Source: Setophaga petechia
Lineage: Eukaryota; Chordata; Aves; Passeriformes; Parulidae
Reading direction: 5' to 3'
NCBI GenBank assembly: GCA_024362935.1
Contig: JANCRA010000001.1
Location: 61,098,930 to 61,162,929, forward strand
DNA: 64,000 nt
Under the pieces are notes generated by a model. The model was not told the DNA's origin and made no database searches. It saw nothing but the letters and a program-made list of their open reading frames with translations. This document shows positions 49,096 to 63,907 of this stretch, one piece after another. Positions within the stretch are counted from its first letter, which is position 1. Each line of letters opens with the position of its first letter. A program made the position numbers and the translations under genes.

Positions 49096-52000
49096 CTGTC
49101 ATTCTGAGGTTTTTATATTTATCTGTATTTAGTTCTTTGTATTTATCCTATTGACCTTCAAAATGGGATTAAATTTCGCTTTCCTAAAAACAAAACTTAG
49201 TTATTTTATTTCTAGGAATCAACCATGTTTACTCCCAGCTTAAATGACTTCTCTGTGACTTACTCTGCATCTTGCTCCTTTACAGCACCACCAAACATCT
49301 CTGTTAAAATACAGATCCCTCACTGCAAGGAGGACAATCTTGCTATTTTCTCAAGAGCATTAACTTTGGTGATGTACCCGTTTTCACAAATCTAATAGGA
49401 AAAAACCCTACAGATCAGCTTGAGAGTTTCAAAAGCTGGTTCCTGAACTCTTCCTCATCAGTTTCCCTATTGGTGACATTCAGCAATACCAAACAAGCAC
49501 AGAAAACAAATGGAAGAAGAAATGCAGATAGTCATCAGCCACCACCTATCAAAATTCATTTTAAATAGAGTTCAAAGGTCTCTAAGAGCAAGGTGAGGTG
49601 TAAATGGAGATACTCACACAGAAGTACTGCTAGCTGGTATTTTCAGCATTTCCTCTGAGTTTCCTCTTCATTTGTTTATCTCTCACCTAAACAAGAGAAA
49701 AAAACCCAAACAAATGTGACCTTTCAGGCAGACAGAAAATGTGGTTGGTCCTTAAAAAAGCATTTTATTCTGTTTGTATAATAACCTGTTGGGAACAATA
49801 GGAGCTTTTAGCAAAACGCCCCTGTGCTGTTGCAGTTGTTCTGCCACTGTGAGAAATCACAGGCCCGGCTGCAAGGCTCCTGCAGCTCACCCTGGTGAGG
49901 GTCAGTGACCACTTATCCCTGCAGGGATCACTGGGAACAATGACAGTGGGACATGTGGAGGGAGCTAGATAAATAAATGCTTGCAATTTCCTTACCAAAA
50001 AAACCCTCAAAACAAAGCTATAAAAACAGTTTGCCTCTGGATTAGGAGAATTTAAATTAACTATTTTAGGTCTGCTTTTGGTTCAACATTCATCAATCTG
50101 AATTTGAATACGCATAGAGTAAGTAATTAAAGGTAGACATTTATTCTGAAATTTCAGCTATTTCCTTGTTCATAATCTACACTGAAACACATTAAAAAAC
50201 AGTGTTTGGCTTTAGAGCTGCTTGGCATTGACTTCATTCAGTCTTTGACTCATCAGGTTATAAAAAACATGGGGAAATATATTCTTTGTTTCATTAAGAA
50301 TGCATTATTAATTAGAAGGGCATAGCTTTATCAGAGTCGCTGCTGATACCAACACTACTTGGCTAAGTTCAAAGTACTGACACAAGAACATCATAACAAA
50401 ATAATGTTCAACAGAGCCTCAAAAATAAAGACACAGTTCAAAGTTTTTCAGATGTCCTACAGTTGCTAAGGCATCTCCAGAAAGATGAGTAAACTGAAAA
50501 TAGCACAGGAAATTTTAAACCCATTTCTCTTTTTTTTCCTTAACTTTGTTGTGGGCAAGAGAAAACTCCTAATACAGGGAATTAAATGTAGTTTTCATAC
50601 CTCAGTCATGAGTAGTCCCCTCAGTTTCAACCAGACCCAGTGCTCAGTGAAATCTTAGAAAGGGTCAAATCATCAGTATGGAATTCAAATTATATTTGTG
50701 AAAGTAGCTATTTTTTCTCCATTCCCCTCCCTCCCCAACATCAAGTGGGAAAGGCTCAATTTGAAAAATAATTATTACAAAATTATACTTTGACATAATA
50801 AGTTCACTACAAGTTCCACCAGAAAGAGAAAGGAGAGCAGAATCAGAGGTTATAAAACTCAATATAAAATCCAGCTTGTGCTATCTCCAAAAGCCTCATT
50901 TAATTTATCCAGGATTAAAAAAAAAAAACCCTACATAATAAAAACTTCACATATTTTGTTAAATGCTATCATTTCTATCTGAAATATTAATTATCACTAT
51001 ACTTTTCAGAAGTGAATTAGAAAGTTTTCTGCACCCATCTTCCCCAAATCTGATTCTAAGTGCTTCCCAGTTTAATCCCTTAGGAAGCAAAAGTAGCCCC
51101 CTGAGTCTCAGGATCAATAGAAACTAAACAACAAAGCTTGACAAAGTATATTAAATTGTCAATAAAGTCAAGAAATATTTTCCACTGTAGAGACAGCTAT
51201 CACCATCCTGTGAATTTTGCTAGGGCAGGTTTAGTGAAGAAAAAACAAGGTCTTTATTGCCAAATCAGTCAGGAGTTGTTCTGCTCTACCGCCAGTATGA
51301 GGTGAGTGTAAACACCACATTCTTCACAGCATCATCCACAAGGAATTCCTCTTTAAAATGAAGGCTGGTTCGAGTTTGACCAAACAGATGAAGAGTCACT
51401 GGCACAGTGGCACAGTGATGGCAGCATGGCCAGGCTCTGCAGTGGAAGGCTGAGACCCAGCAGCAGATTCCTGACCACATCTCCAAGGCTGAGTGTGCAG
51501 GGTTGCTGTGGTACCCTGGCCCCCCTGGCTGCACACTTCCAGCCACCATCCCTTCCTCTCAGAAGGACAGGAGAGAAAATAAGAAAAGCAGGAACTAGAA
51601 AGCTCAGGCTAAAGTCAGGGAGGTCACTGATGAAACAGACTTGAAAAAACTTATTTATCACCAGTTTAAAAGACTATTTAATTACGTTATTACACACAAT
51701 TATTAGGCAGGCAGTCAGCCAGCCAGCCTGACCCCAAGCATGCTGCAGCATCAGGGCCAGACAGTGCCCATCTCCCAGGAGCTGATTTACCCATCCTTCT
51801 CAAGGGAATTTACCTGCACACAGTTCCACAGAGGAGCTGCCAGGCTGCCAATAAAAATATCTCTGGCTAAGAGTCAAACCCTAATACATAAATCATATTA
51901 AATGAAGAATGAAACCTGCAGCATTTGATTGACCTTGAGTGCCCTGAGAAGATTACAAATTTCCCAAGATTAAAGAGTTCCCAATATACAGAGCAAAGGA

Positions 52001-55000
52001 CTGATTTTTATGGATCAAATGTTAAATAGGCCTGTAAACTTGGAGTTCTTAGATTGCACATGAAAGAAGGAAAAAAAACCCACCACAACCCTCAAATGCA
52101 ATTTTAGATCCTTCTTTGAAAATCTGGTTTAAAAAGAGAGGAATAGATACAATCTTCCCCTCACATGGAAATTTTAATGAATTAAAACCAATTCAAGTCT
52201 GTGAAGAAAGCCCTACCACGGTCCCTGTCAAATGACATTTTCTTTCATTTTTTCTTCTCATTACTACTTCAGAACAGTCTAAATAACACCAAATAAGGAA
52301 ATTAAAGTTGCAATTCCAGCACCAAGTTCTGGAGTCCCACATTGCCTTCAAACAACTACATGAAACCAAAACTTTATGCTTAATACTCTCCAATCCATAT
52401 AAGCCATTTATTTGTGTATCCTTGGGCTGCTGAAGCTCTGACTTGCATTTCCATTGGCAGAGGGGCCTGATTCCTGCCTTCCCCTGACACAGATCAGCAG
52501 TGTGGATCCTCACTGTCTGGTGGCTCCTGCTTGGCTGATTAAAGCTCTTGGCTTTCCTCTCTGTAACTCTGCCCTTCCTGAACCCAGCCTGAGGGACTGA
52601 GCAGCCCCACACCCTCTGCAGTTTGCATCCCTGATTTCTGCCTCTCCATCAGGATGCTTTGCAAAAACAATCCAGATCAAATGTCCTCTGTGTCTGCCTC
52701 AAAGAGCAGCTCTCTGGGCTTTTTTACTCCTAGGTTTAGAACATTCTCTTTCTAATGCCGTGACAGCTGTGTACAAATACAGAGAAACACCTTGAAGCAT
52801 TAATAAACAAAAGCTGTCACATTTCCTGTGGCCATTTGAGGGTGAAATTGCATGTGTGAATATATTGCAGTTATGTAACACACTGATATGTACATGTTCC
52901 AAAGTAAATACATTAAAAGCAGATTATGCAGCACGTTTTTGTTACCCATTTTAAATTGTTACTGGAAGCCAAAGAAAGATTCATTTGCTAGCCTCATGGG
53001 TTTATCTTCATAATTTACAATGGAGCAACTCCCTTGCTTTCAATTCAAGTGGATTTTTGTCCCCAACAGATTCATCTACCTGGTCACCAGGCTGATACAG
53101 AACAGAGGAGCGCAGACAGTGCAGGAACTGATTTTTAATTACATAATGGACTTCTCATGTGGCCATAACTGATATTCCCAAGTCCTTTCAGACTGTGGGC
53201 TAACAGCATCCATCCCATGTCCTGCCATTCAGCACTTCCTTATGGCATTTGCAGCCATAGGAAGCATTCTGGCTGCTTCCACACCAGTCAGAACAAAGCC
53301 CTTTGACTTTGGTGTCGTGTGCCTGCTGGAAGGGCAGCAATGCAGCCACCAATTTGTACTTCCTAGGTCAGGATTCCCCACACATTTAAAAACTGTAACA
53401 AGAGGCAAAGACTCTCCAATACTGCTGTAAACAAGAGTGTTTAAGAACCCAACTCCTCCAGCTTCAACTTGCTTCCAAGATTATAGTATTGACTTTTTTA
53501 GATAAATGTGTAGATTATTGTGGATTAAAGTGATAACCACAGGCCTGCATATTGACCTCATGTGTGATGGTATGAGCAAGTTGGTGGTCTTCTTATCCAT
53601 CCCTGTGCTCATCATGATGCAATTTCTCAACTATCTCCAAGAGGGATTTTTCTTCAACCTGAGTAAACTATTCTATAAAGTTCCTGACAGGGAGAATGGC
53701 TGCCTTCCATACAAACCAAAGTGGTTCAGTTGTAAAATGATTAGAACTGCACCAGTCTTCAGACCCAAATATGTGTGGCCTCTGTGTAATACAGAAGTCC
53801 TTAGGAAAGACTCTGAAGGTGCATAAAAAACCTTAATTCCCTAACACAACAAAATCCCACCTGAGTAAAATCTCACTCACTGTACAACGAAAGGAAAATA
53901 TTCACGTGGTAGTGCCAGGGACAAGGTGAGGATTCACGGTACCAGGAAGGATTCTGCACTTCAGGGTGCTGAGTATCCAGACCAGAGACAGAAATTCATC
54001 ATGGAACAAGCTGCTACAAACTGAAAACGTGCCTGGCTGAGGTAGGTTTCAGTCTACAACTGTGATCCTCCACAGGTAAAAGTAAAGAGCAGTTCAGTCC
54101 TTCCTCCTCCTCAACTCCTTTCTGGGTCCATTCCTCCCCAGTCTGCACAAAGAGAGTAAGTGTCTCATACAGCACAAGGACATGGGAGCCTTTCTACCCT
54201 GTTGCCATTAAATGAAAATATTAAAGAAAGATATTTGCTCTGCATCTTGTGTAAATCTGCCATTTTAAACCATGTTCTGAGCTTATATATTCTCAGAAGT
54301 ACTTACTTTCTAAATTTTACTTTTATTTCTTGTGTCAAGACAACATTACCACAAGTCAACTTCCCCCTGAACAGTCTGTCCGAGAGGAAGAAACTGCAGT
54401 GGTCAGCATCGGGCACCAAATTTTACATCCTGGCCTATAATCTTATTTACACAGGCTAAAGGATCCTTGGGGAAGGCTGAGAGAGATCTCCATCTGTGCA
54501 TCCCAGCAGGATTCTGCACTGGTCACTACCTCTGCCTGATGTTCTTGGGTTAGTGGATCAAAATGACTTCATGCCACTGAGGGTGTGCCCTCATTTGTAC
54601 TCAGTGAATGTAAGGACATGACCAGCAGGTTGGAAATACACATTTCCAAACAGATTGCCCCACAGGCTTGTGTGAGTAGCTTTATTTCAGGAGCATTATC
54701 AGATTATATGGCTGGAGATATCCAATGGTATCTGTGTTATGAACAGCCTCCTACATGCCTTGAATAGAGCTCCTAGCAATACAATATTTTGCATGCCATG
54801 TGCAATGGTGACCAAAAAGAGACTTGTCAATGTCATCAAAGCTAAGGGACCCTATCAGCATTTTCAGGATGAAATTCTGTATTTCAGCTCCTTGTGAACT
54901 TATTTGACATTCTAACACTCCTGATCAAGAACATGATGCACTGTACACAGATTTCAGTGAGTGGAAAGATGGGTTTATATGCATCAGTTTTCTACTGGAG

Positions 55001-58000
55001 TTGCCATTACAAGAAACGCTGCTGTTAACCTGTCTCTGGATTTATGTGTCACTTTGTGTGACCTGACAACCCACTGGTACCGTGGCATTTTTGGAAAATA
55101 TTCCCTAAGACTCAGTGACTAAGGGTGACTCATAAAATTGTACAAGTCCATCAGCATGGCATCTGTTTTCTACATGAAGACTTATGAAAACTGAAGTGTA
55201 CTTTATCACCTGGGACAAACTTTTGTCTTGAACATCTACAACACAGTACAGTCATAGGCCAGAAATACAACTGCAAGGGAATAGAAATGAAAAGGAATTT
55301 TTGCTCACTAGATCTGGGTTTTTTGGCTTGCTTTAACAATTTGAGCTCTGCCATGGTGCCAGTGATGCAGTATGAATAGCAGGGTTTCCCAAAAGCCCTG
55401 TGATGTTTATTTGGGTTCCCAGAGGAGATGTAAATGAAGAGCTAAATCAATCTGTCACACACCATAGAGCTGGGGATGCACATGAGCAAACACCACACAC
55501 TGAAGCTTTCCCAAGCAGCAGCTCCCTGCCCCACCTCCAGACCCTAAAGGAGCACCCACACAGGACACCAGAAGGAGCTGATGGTGGCAGGTCCTGTCTC
55601 TCTGAAGCCCACACCAAGCAGTTCATAATTGCACCTAAAATGCATTCTGCATCTCCTGTTTAGTGACAGCTGCTCACCTCTGGACTTTTGCTGCTACTTA
55701 ACAGTGGCCAGCAACAATTGTACTGCAGTTAGCTTCAAAACAACACACGGGCTTGCTTCTTTTCAAAGCCTGTTCAATTTATAATTAAAAATAGAAAAAT
55801 AACCACTCTTGACACTAATCATTACTGTTAAACCTTGTCTATGTTTTCAGCTTCTCTTATTTAACTTTTAGCATAATGAAACTTATTGGAATGGGATTTC
55901 AAGGCAGGTGGTAGACAAGGTATGGGGAGGTGTGTGTTGTTTGAGAATCCTCAGTATCAGCAGACAACTTGCTGAAGCTGAATTATATTTTTCCAAGCAA
56001 AATAACCACTTAGTGTCTTTATCTTACCTGGAGTTTCCAGCAAGAACACCATTAGCTTCGTCAGTATACAATTACTGGCTATTTGAATATGTACATTTAG
56101 CCAACTATGTAATTTTTAGGACACAGTTGAATCAGTATTTTATTTTTTAAGATATTTTAATGAAATAATTGCTTTAGGAAGGAAAAGTGTTTCAAATGAC
56201 AATTTTGCCCTCCTTTATCCCTGTCAAACAGCATTGATTTTCTAGTGTATGGGAAATGATTAAAATTAATGTGGCACAGATTTGTTGTTACTGCTGAATA
56301 TATCGTCTGCCATAATCAAAAGATGTTGTTTAGGAAAAAACCAAACTTTTTTCCTTCTTGACCCTTGGGTGCATAGGTTACCCTTCATCTCTTCTGTTAC
56401 TCCTCAGCCTCAGAACAGAGCAAGCCTGGTCCTGTTCTATCTAATCCAACTCCAAGTGCCTTTTTTTTCCAATTCATTTTCACAACTCACACCTCTTGCA
56501 GTTGTGAACTTTTATTCATTCGTAGGTTTTGTTTGTTTCCCTTCAGGCATAGGTAACAAAAGTTATTTCATGAGAAACACAAATGAGACAGATACAGTGC
56601 ATCAGCTGTGGGGGGTTTGGGTTTCTTTTCCTTTTCTGGATACTTTTCATAGTTAACAGCAATTTCCTTACTTCTCCCACACAGAAACCAGCACAAGCTT
56701 CCCAGAATGCAGGTTTTGACAGGGCATGGATGTTGGACCATAATTACATGTAGACCACAGGAAGTGTTTCCCTAAAGGGGTAAATTAAAGGAGACTAACT
56801 AGCCAATAGGTCAGCAAAAGGTGAGCACCAATGGATCAATGGATCAATTTAAGTGCCAGGTGTCCAGAGCAGCTCTCAAGGATGATCATGGATTTTAGTA
56901 CCACTGCAGGGACAGATTTTAATTGTGGACTATAACAGTGCTGTTGGAGCCATTATGTGACTGAATTATTACTATTTCTGTACCACTTGGATGTAAAACT
57001 TCACTCTGGGCTGAATTGCGTCCCTTAATGGAATTCAGGAGGAAATTATTTATGCAGTCAATGAAACAAAATGTATTTTGCATTCCTGGCATTCCCATTT
57101 GCCAGCCTCACACAAATCCTGTGCCAAGCTGGTTGTACAAAACCCATGCAGTGGTACAGCCTGTGCTATCTTCCAGACAAGGAGAGAAGCAGAAGGAAGC
57201 TTCAGTGTGTCCTAAGAGGTCCAGATCCATGTGTCCAGCAAGAGAGAGCAGAGAACAAATGAATCAATGAAATAAAAAGGAAGAGAAAGAGGTGGGCTGG
57301 CATAAACACTTTTGCATAACCTGAGTTATGCCTGGTTATGCCTCTACAAATCCATATGCACACCCAGGAATTCTATGAGCAAATCCTAACTTCTCCCTGC
57401 CCCTCCCAAGTAAATTAGCAGATCTAAACCCCAGAACAAATAAGACAGAAATCTCTCAAGGTTTAATGGCTTCATTTGTCATAGAGTGACTATACCCCTG
57501 GTACACAAAGTTCCTGAATCAATATTACTTCTTGTATTTCTGTTTAAAATTAGAATGCAAGCACCACATCCTTAATGCAATGTTTCTGACATCTAAGAGC
57601 TAAGACTCTCTTCCCAGTTAAAATGCAGCAAGCAGATTGGTTTTAACAGTGGCATTCTTTTTATGGACTCTTATTCCTTCACAGACCATATAGCTATAAA
57701 TAATCCATGCACAGAGCAATTAGGCCTCTTGCTTGTTTTATGGGTTACAGACTCTATGCCTGTGCAAGTGTCATCGAATATTCTAAAGCACTACAATGCA
57801 ACAAAACACATTTAAATCCCTACATTAAGAGTAATTGAATAATTTTGATATTTAATTGCTCTTTTTCTGTCATATGGTTACAGCCTTTTGAGTGAATCAC
57901 ACAATTACTGAGTCCACACTAAAGGATGACTCCTACACAAAGTCATTTTAGAAAAGGGCATCTTTAGCACCTGCACATGATAAATGAGATGAAGTAGGGC

Positions 58001-61000
58001 ACTGACCAATTTGAGGATCTGCAAATTCCACACAAACAAATCAGAACTGGAACAACAGAAAGAGACTTCCACACTTGTTATGGTAGAGAAGCAAGAGCTT
58101 TGACTAATTCTGAAAGAGCAATCTTGTGTGCTGATAGGATCCTGTGAATGACAAGGGGAGTGAAAGCAGAGAGAAAACTCTGCTTCAGTGGCCTCACACC
58201 AAGACTCACAGGGTTCTTTATTCTGTGCAGAACTTAGAATTAAACTGAGGCAGAGGGGAAGCTACAGAAGAGAGATGCACACTTGGTTTGGCCTTTATTA
58301 TTTAAAGCTACAATTTCTACTGTGCTTCCTCTGCTCTTGCAGAAATGCTGTTTATAACCTTCATACTTTAAACATGCAGTAGGTTACACAGAATTGTACA
58401 CTATCTGTAGAGCTGCCTTAGGAGACTTTGCAGCAACAACTGAGATCTTTGCCCTCCTCTAGGCAGAAAAGATTCAGTTTAGCCCTGGAGAATTATATTC
58501 AAGGACAGAAATAGAGAGAGAAGATCTTTCTTAATAATTTTCCAAAATAAATTTAGACTGTGAAAACTGGGAAGAATATTAATCTGTTTGATTGGTACAC
58601 ACTCTCTTTTAAGACAAACTATATTATGCAACAGAAGCATTTAGCATAAAAACACAAGATTTGAAATGTGAGTGTTAAGTGTAGCACAGGGAAATGAAAC
58701 TGATAGGAGATGGATAGAGGCTAATTAGACAATGTCTGGAAGAGCATCACCATTTGACAAAAAGTACATAAGATAAAACACTGTGGGCTTCTGCAGATTA
58801 TTAATAGTTTGCAAGATGTAGTATCCAATCACCTTTGAGATCAGCTTTTGTTTCCCACCCAATTTAGTCTCAACTACAAAAATACCAAACAGGTAATGCA
58901 GTGTTGGTTATAATGAGGTCACAAGCCAATTGTGTTCTTATTTCAAATTTTAGAGTGACACCCCTGGGAATATAAAACCTTAAAACAAACACCAGTTCAA
59001 CAAGCCAGAACTGTAAACAGGAAAACTGTGACCACATGCTTATCTTGCTTCATTTTTTCATAAAAGGGGAGCATAAATCTTTGTTCTGTAGGTCTCCATC
59101 CCACTGAAGGTGTTCATGCTCTGGGAGGAATTCCCTTTAGGAGGCCTGAGCAGATTCCATTACTGCAATGATTTTTCCCCAAGGAAAAACAGAACAGATG
59201 ATGTTTCACTCCACCAGTTTCCCCTTTAGTCACGTGGCTGAGGAGTATTCCTGCTCTCTGTGAGCTAGGCTCTGACACCAGACCCACAAGAAGAGACCTG
59301 AGACCTCACTACCAATTCCCAGAGGAATTAATGTAACAGCAAAGCCTTTAGAAATTATGCAACAATTTTATGCAAAACTAGAAGATGTAAAATCATTAGT
59401 TCCTCCATCAAAAGGAAACAGTATTTTGACTATAGGGGGTAGATTAAAACGATGAGTTCTGCATTCCCTGACCCCATATTTTGCTTACTAACCACTGTTA
59501 ATAAGCAGGAGGATGTTATTGACATTACACATGAGAACAGGGAGTCAGGTAGGAGTGGATGTAAATTACAGACCTATTGAATAAATCTGCAGTGCTCTGC
59601 TACTCCTGTGAGCCAGGGCTTCTCAGTTACCTGAGAGTTTTACATCCCAGAAAATTAATAGAAGTGTTTTCTCACATTTTCAAGCCCACTGGTTTACTGT
59701 TGATCACAACACAACATTTGCTATTATTTGTTAATAATCACACTCTGGGCTTACCACAAAATTACAATCATCTAGCAAGAATCCCATGTGCTGCTGGATA
59801 CAATACACAGATGCATTGATGTTAATTATTCAGAAGTAAATAAAAAAGCAAAGGGACCAGGGTTTTATGAAAGCTTGTGTTTTACATACTACAACTGTGG
59901 CAGGGTGCCGCTGGGAATATCCAAAGCAGGCACCTGTAGTTCTGGAACTACAGCCCTACACCTGTGAGACCTCTCAAGTGCGTGGGTCTGATTTTTCTAT
60001 GCAAGTATTAACCATTCACAACAACCCATTTGATAGAACACTCATAGCAAGAGATTCTATGTAATAGCAATGTAATGTTCGTTTGCAGAGATGCTTGAAA
60101 CACTTAGGCACTTAAACAACTGAAACACACAATGCCATTCAAGCCATTTTGTAAAGTGACTCAAAAGTTACAGTTCTTACATAAAATGACTGCTTTCAGA
60201 ATATGACCAACACAAACATCATTTGTCCTCCTTGTTCCAACAATCTGCAGTAGCACACCAGGGAATCAGACTCACACCATGGCTTGTCATGACCCTGAAA
60301 ACAGAAACCAAATACTGGCACTACTGGTGTTTTGTTGGTCATGGATAGTGTTTACAATAATTTAAAGCACAAATGGCTGCTAAGAAGAAGAATGGAAGGC
60401 AAGGACAATGAAACACAGGGGTGTTTCCTGTGGGAAGTCTGAGAGCTGTTACTCAGCAGCAACCTCAAGTTAATCAAGTTCTACAAGCACTGGTTTGTCT
60501 GCAAGATGGAATGAGTTCATGTCCAACAAGGCAAAACTTCCCGAGGAGTTCTCAATAAAACAATGAGGATTTTGTGCACAAATAAGTGATAGAACATACT
60601 ATTTTTTAAGCTAAATATTGAAATAGGACCTATTTTCAGAGTGCTTTTTCAACATGGAAGATTTGTTTGGAAAACAGAAAAAACCCTACTGATTTGCATG
60701 TGGTATTTGCAGAAAGTGGATAAAGTGGCAGCAACATCAAGTACAGATTTGCAACTGGTGCTATTAAAAAAAGGCAATTATGCAATTTCATTTCAACCCT
60801 TCCCTAAGGTTATTTTTGCAGGGTTAGTTAGATCTCTAATGCCTGCAATATTAGTGGGAGGGAGTGGGGGAAGTTGAAATGTTCATGAATGATTAGAATT
60901 CTTTTTTAAAATGTTGCCATCTGCGTTAATAAAATGTCCCTGCTTTTATTGTGCTTAGAAGCCCTGAAAATGGCAATCATGTGGGTATATTTCATAGCTC

Positions 61001-62551
61001 TGCAAGGTATAAAATAGTCTGCAAAATGCTGAACCTCAGTCAGTGCCATCCATCAGAGGATCCAAACATGCATTAGCCCTTCAAACTAATTGCTGTTGGG
61101 CACCTTGCTTCACAATTCCACAGCAACAGTTTCTATACGAAGTCTGCCTGTGACAAAGTTTGCAGAACCATATCCCTTGCTTTGCATAATTCAATCAAAG
61201 TCCTTCAGAGAATCAGCTATGAATGACCTTATATTAATAATCACATTCAGCTTTACCTTTGAGACCTGTCACACTGGAATTTAAAATTAATCTGTAAGTA
61301 TTTGTTGGGTACAAAGGAGTTCGGCATTACCTTATGGATGTTTCCCACTGAAATGTGTCTTTGCTCCTTAACTGCTTAAATTGACTTCACTTGGGCTCTG
61401 CTATTATTCTTGGACATATGTTTAATGGTTACAGGCCTATTAAATTGTGAAATAGCTGTGATCTCAATTTTCCTTTTTTGATCTCATCCATGGAGATCAC
61501 AAAAGCCAGGTCAGCCCTACTAAAAGGACGATCCTGCTGAGATCCTGAATCCAGGCTCTCCTGCTCCACCTCCTGGTACAAAGGTACCTCATAAAACAGT
61601 ACTCCCACAGCTCATTTTGCCAGCCACAATGTCTTGAGTACATAACAGGATTGTAGCAAAACCGAGATTATTATTCCTAATGTATGACAAGATCTGGGTT
61701 GGTAGTTACTTTATTGCAAGACAGTTTTCTCTCCCCAATTCTCACAGATTTTCCCCATTTCTTCTAATCCCCAACATATAATGTAATTAGTCTCACAGAT
61801 GTTTCAGTCTACAGGGATTAGATACAAATAATTTTGGAATTATATTAAAGATTGAAACTGACTCAAAATAAATCCTAAAATCTTCTGAGATTCATTTACT
61901 ACAGATGGACAGAGTCATAACAAATCATTCCCATCTGCACCAGAATAACAGAACCAACCCAAAACCTAATCCTTGACTTCTTAGAATTTAAAATTTGAAG
62001 GAATTTCCATGGGTTGAGCCACATAACTCACATTACAATGAACACATTAAGAACAAAACTCTAGAAACCTTATTCTCACTTCCTCTGGTTAGTTAAGTGC
62101 TGAATGTTCTAAACTATTCCAGTGCTAAAACAATTCAGTGTTAAGCAAAAATAAAACAAATACAGGAAAAGGCAAATCACTTGGCTGAATCTCGTTCAAA
62201 CCCACCTTGTTCAAGCAGTGTGTTACTGATGCTCTCTTTAAGATCAGGAAGTGCTTTAAGCTGCTGCTGATCACACTAATACAGCTTCAAGAACTTGAGC
62301 TCAAAAAAACACGAAGGAGATGGCCCTCAGTGCACAAACAGCTCCACTGTGTGTGCCTTTCTGACACAAAATCAAAGGAAACATTAATTCCCAGGATTTT
62401 AAGGACCTGTACAATTTGAGTCCCTAAAAACTGTAATATTGGAGGTTAACTTAGGAATTTAGACTTCTGTTAGCCTTTTTAATTATTTGTGATATTTAAA
62501 AGTATTTGTAATACGCAGAAATATTGCAATATTTCACTACTGCTGCAGCTT
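49096..62551. other. AT-rich DNA, no gene supported
   Basis: I find no convincing exon, RNA gene or transposon here. The largest frames are 52193-52612 minus (139 codons), 56282-56656 plus (124) and 53506-53826 plus (106), all without domain or splice support. Minor structures are an A-run near 50918, a short AGCC-type run near 51716 and a perfect 7-bp inverted repeat TGATCTC/GAGATCA at 61479-61499. Confidence 0.6.
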
Positions 62552-62609
62552 AATTTTCTTCTGCTAAGAAGAAAAGATTTAATTTTCTTCTGCTAAGAAG
62601 AAAAGATTT
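62552..62609. repeat. Two tandem copies of a 29-bp hairpin-forming unit
   Basis: The unit beginning AATTTTCTTCTGCTAAGAAG at 62552 is repeated exactly at 62581. Within each unit TTTTCTTC pairs perfectly with GAAGAAAA across a six-base loop TGCTAA. This is probably slippage-generated simple duplication. Confidence 0.85.
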
Positions 62610-63774
62610 AAGATCATTCATAAGAGGCACCAGCAGCACAATATTCCCGTGTTACTGCTACTTCCAATTTAGTTTTAGCAAACTGGCCCTGCTGCCAAAG
62701 CACTGAACTGTGGTGAGTTTCACTGTTTGGCTGGGTGCATTCCAGAATGCACAGGAAGAGACATGTGAAGCCAAGTTCACCCCACAGGTTCACCTCTTGT
62801 GTTCCTGCCCAAACCATTGTCCCATGAGCTGCAGGAGCAGCTGTTGGACTGCAAGAAAAAATCCAAGTGGATCTCTTACCTGCCTCACTAAAAGGATTTG
62901 TGCTTTGAGGTTTCTGAGTGAAGAACATCACTGAAGATCACAAAGAACTTTTCTGGATTTTTCCAGGTAGATGTCTACATTTTCTTAATGGACGGGCATT
63001 TTTCTGTAACAGAGAGTATGGAGTTCTGTAATTTTATAACAGTATTTGAAGGGGGGAAAGGAAAGGAGAGTTGAGAATATTTTCTATTTGAATAAGCTCC
63101 TATTATTTTTTAATTGCAAAAAAATTATAATTTTTTAGTTATGACTTCTTACTGTGTTGCAATGGAAAAAGCTAACTCAGTAAACGATTTGCAATCAAAA
63201 AATATAACAGGAAAAAATGATGGAGAGCAACAATAAAAGCACATTAAACAGTGGGTGAAAGCTTCAATAGAACTTAAAGGAAAACAACTTTCAAGAATTG
63301 TCTTCTAACATGAAGTGTGCAGTCGCACTAAATGTGAAGCTTTAAGGTCCTAGGAGGTTTTGTGGCTCCCAGCCTTCCTCTAGTTTACCACACAGTGAGT
63401 TATTTACATAAAACACAATTTCTTCCACAGGAAAGGCTTGCATGCTACTTAAAAGCCTGAATAAATCAGGGACTTCAGCTTGAACCTATGAAAAATCATC
63501 CAAAAAATCCTTTCAACATCTGGATTCTATTACCTTATCATTCCACCTGTCCAGCTGAATTATTCAGATATCCACAGCAGAAGTGCTAGACAATGTCTCT
63601 CTGTGAAGATGTGATGCTTTTTCAAATAAAATAAAATTAAAACCCCCAATTTGGCACAGATTAACTTTCCATACAAATGATGATGCACTACACCCAAATC
63701 CTTGCTATAGCAAGATGCTCACTTCAGTCTGCAAGTCTTCATGTGGCACCCTGCAGGAATCCGCTGATTTCCTG
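62610..63774. other. AT-rich DNA, no feature seen
   Basis: The stretch has mixed AT-rich sequence with short frames only. The frames at 62614-62931 (minus, 105 codons) and 62710-62934 (plus) overlap on opposite strands and have no recognisable content. If the exon called at 63775-63907 is real, its minus-strand 3' untranslated region would lie here, but I see no clear minus-strand AATAAA close to it. Confidence 0.5.
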
Positions 63775-63907
63775 TCAGGGGCTGCAAATCCTTCCAAGAG
63801 CTGGTTCTGGTGGAAGAACCTCCCCAGTGTAGTCACTTGTGGGCTTTTCCAGGTCAGGGATCTCAGCTCCCTCTCCTTTGAGGTTCAGTGTCCAGCCACT
63901 TCTACTG
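63775..63907 (-). CDS. Possible terminal coding exon, minus strand
   Basis: On the minus strand a strong acceptor, a pyrimidine-rich run TTCTTCTGTTCTTCTTCCAG, precedes 63907. An open frame then runs to a TGA at 63777-63775, giving about 44 residues including SGWTLNLKGEGAEIPDLEKP and, further on, PPEPALGRICSP. The composition looks more protein-like than surrounding frames. I do not recognise the protein. No upstream exon is visible because only 93 bp of window remain on that side, and no clear polyadenylation signal follows. It could be chance. Confidence 0.25.

Noticed and set aside
48614..49102. 162-codon minus-strand frame
   Set aside because: It sits in GC-rich DNA antisense to the predicted polyadenylation region, with no recognisable domain.
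61479..61499. Perfect 7-bp inverted repeat TGATCTC/GAGATCA
   Set aside because: It is short, isolated and expected by chance in tens of kilobases.
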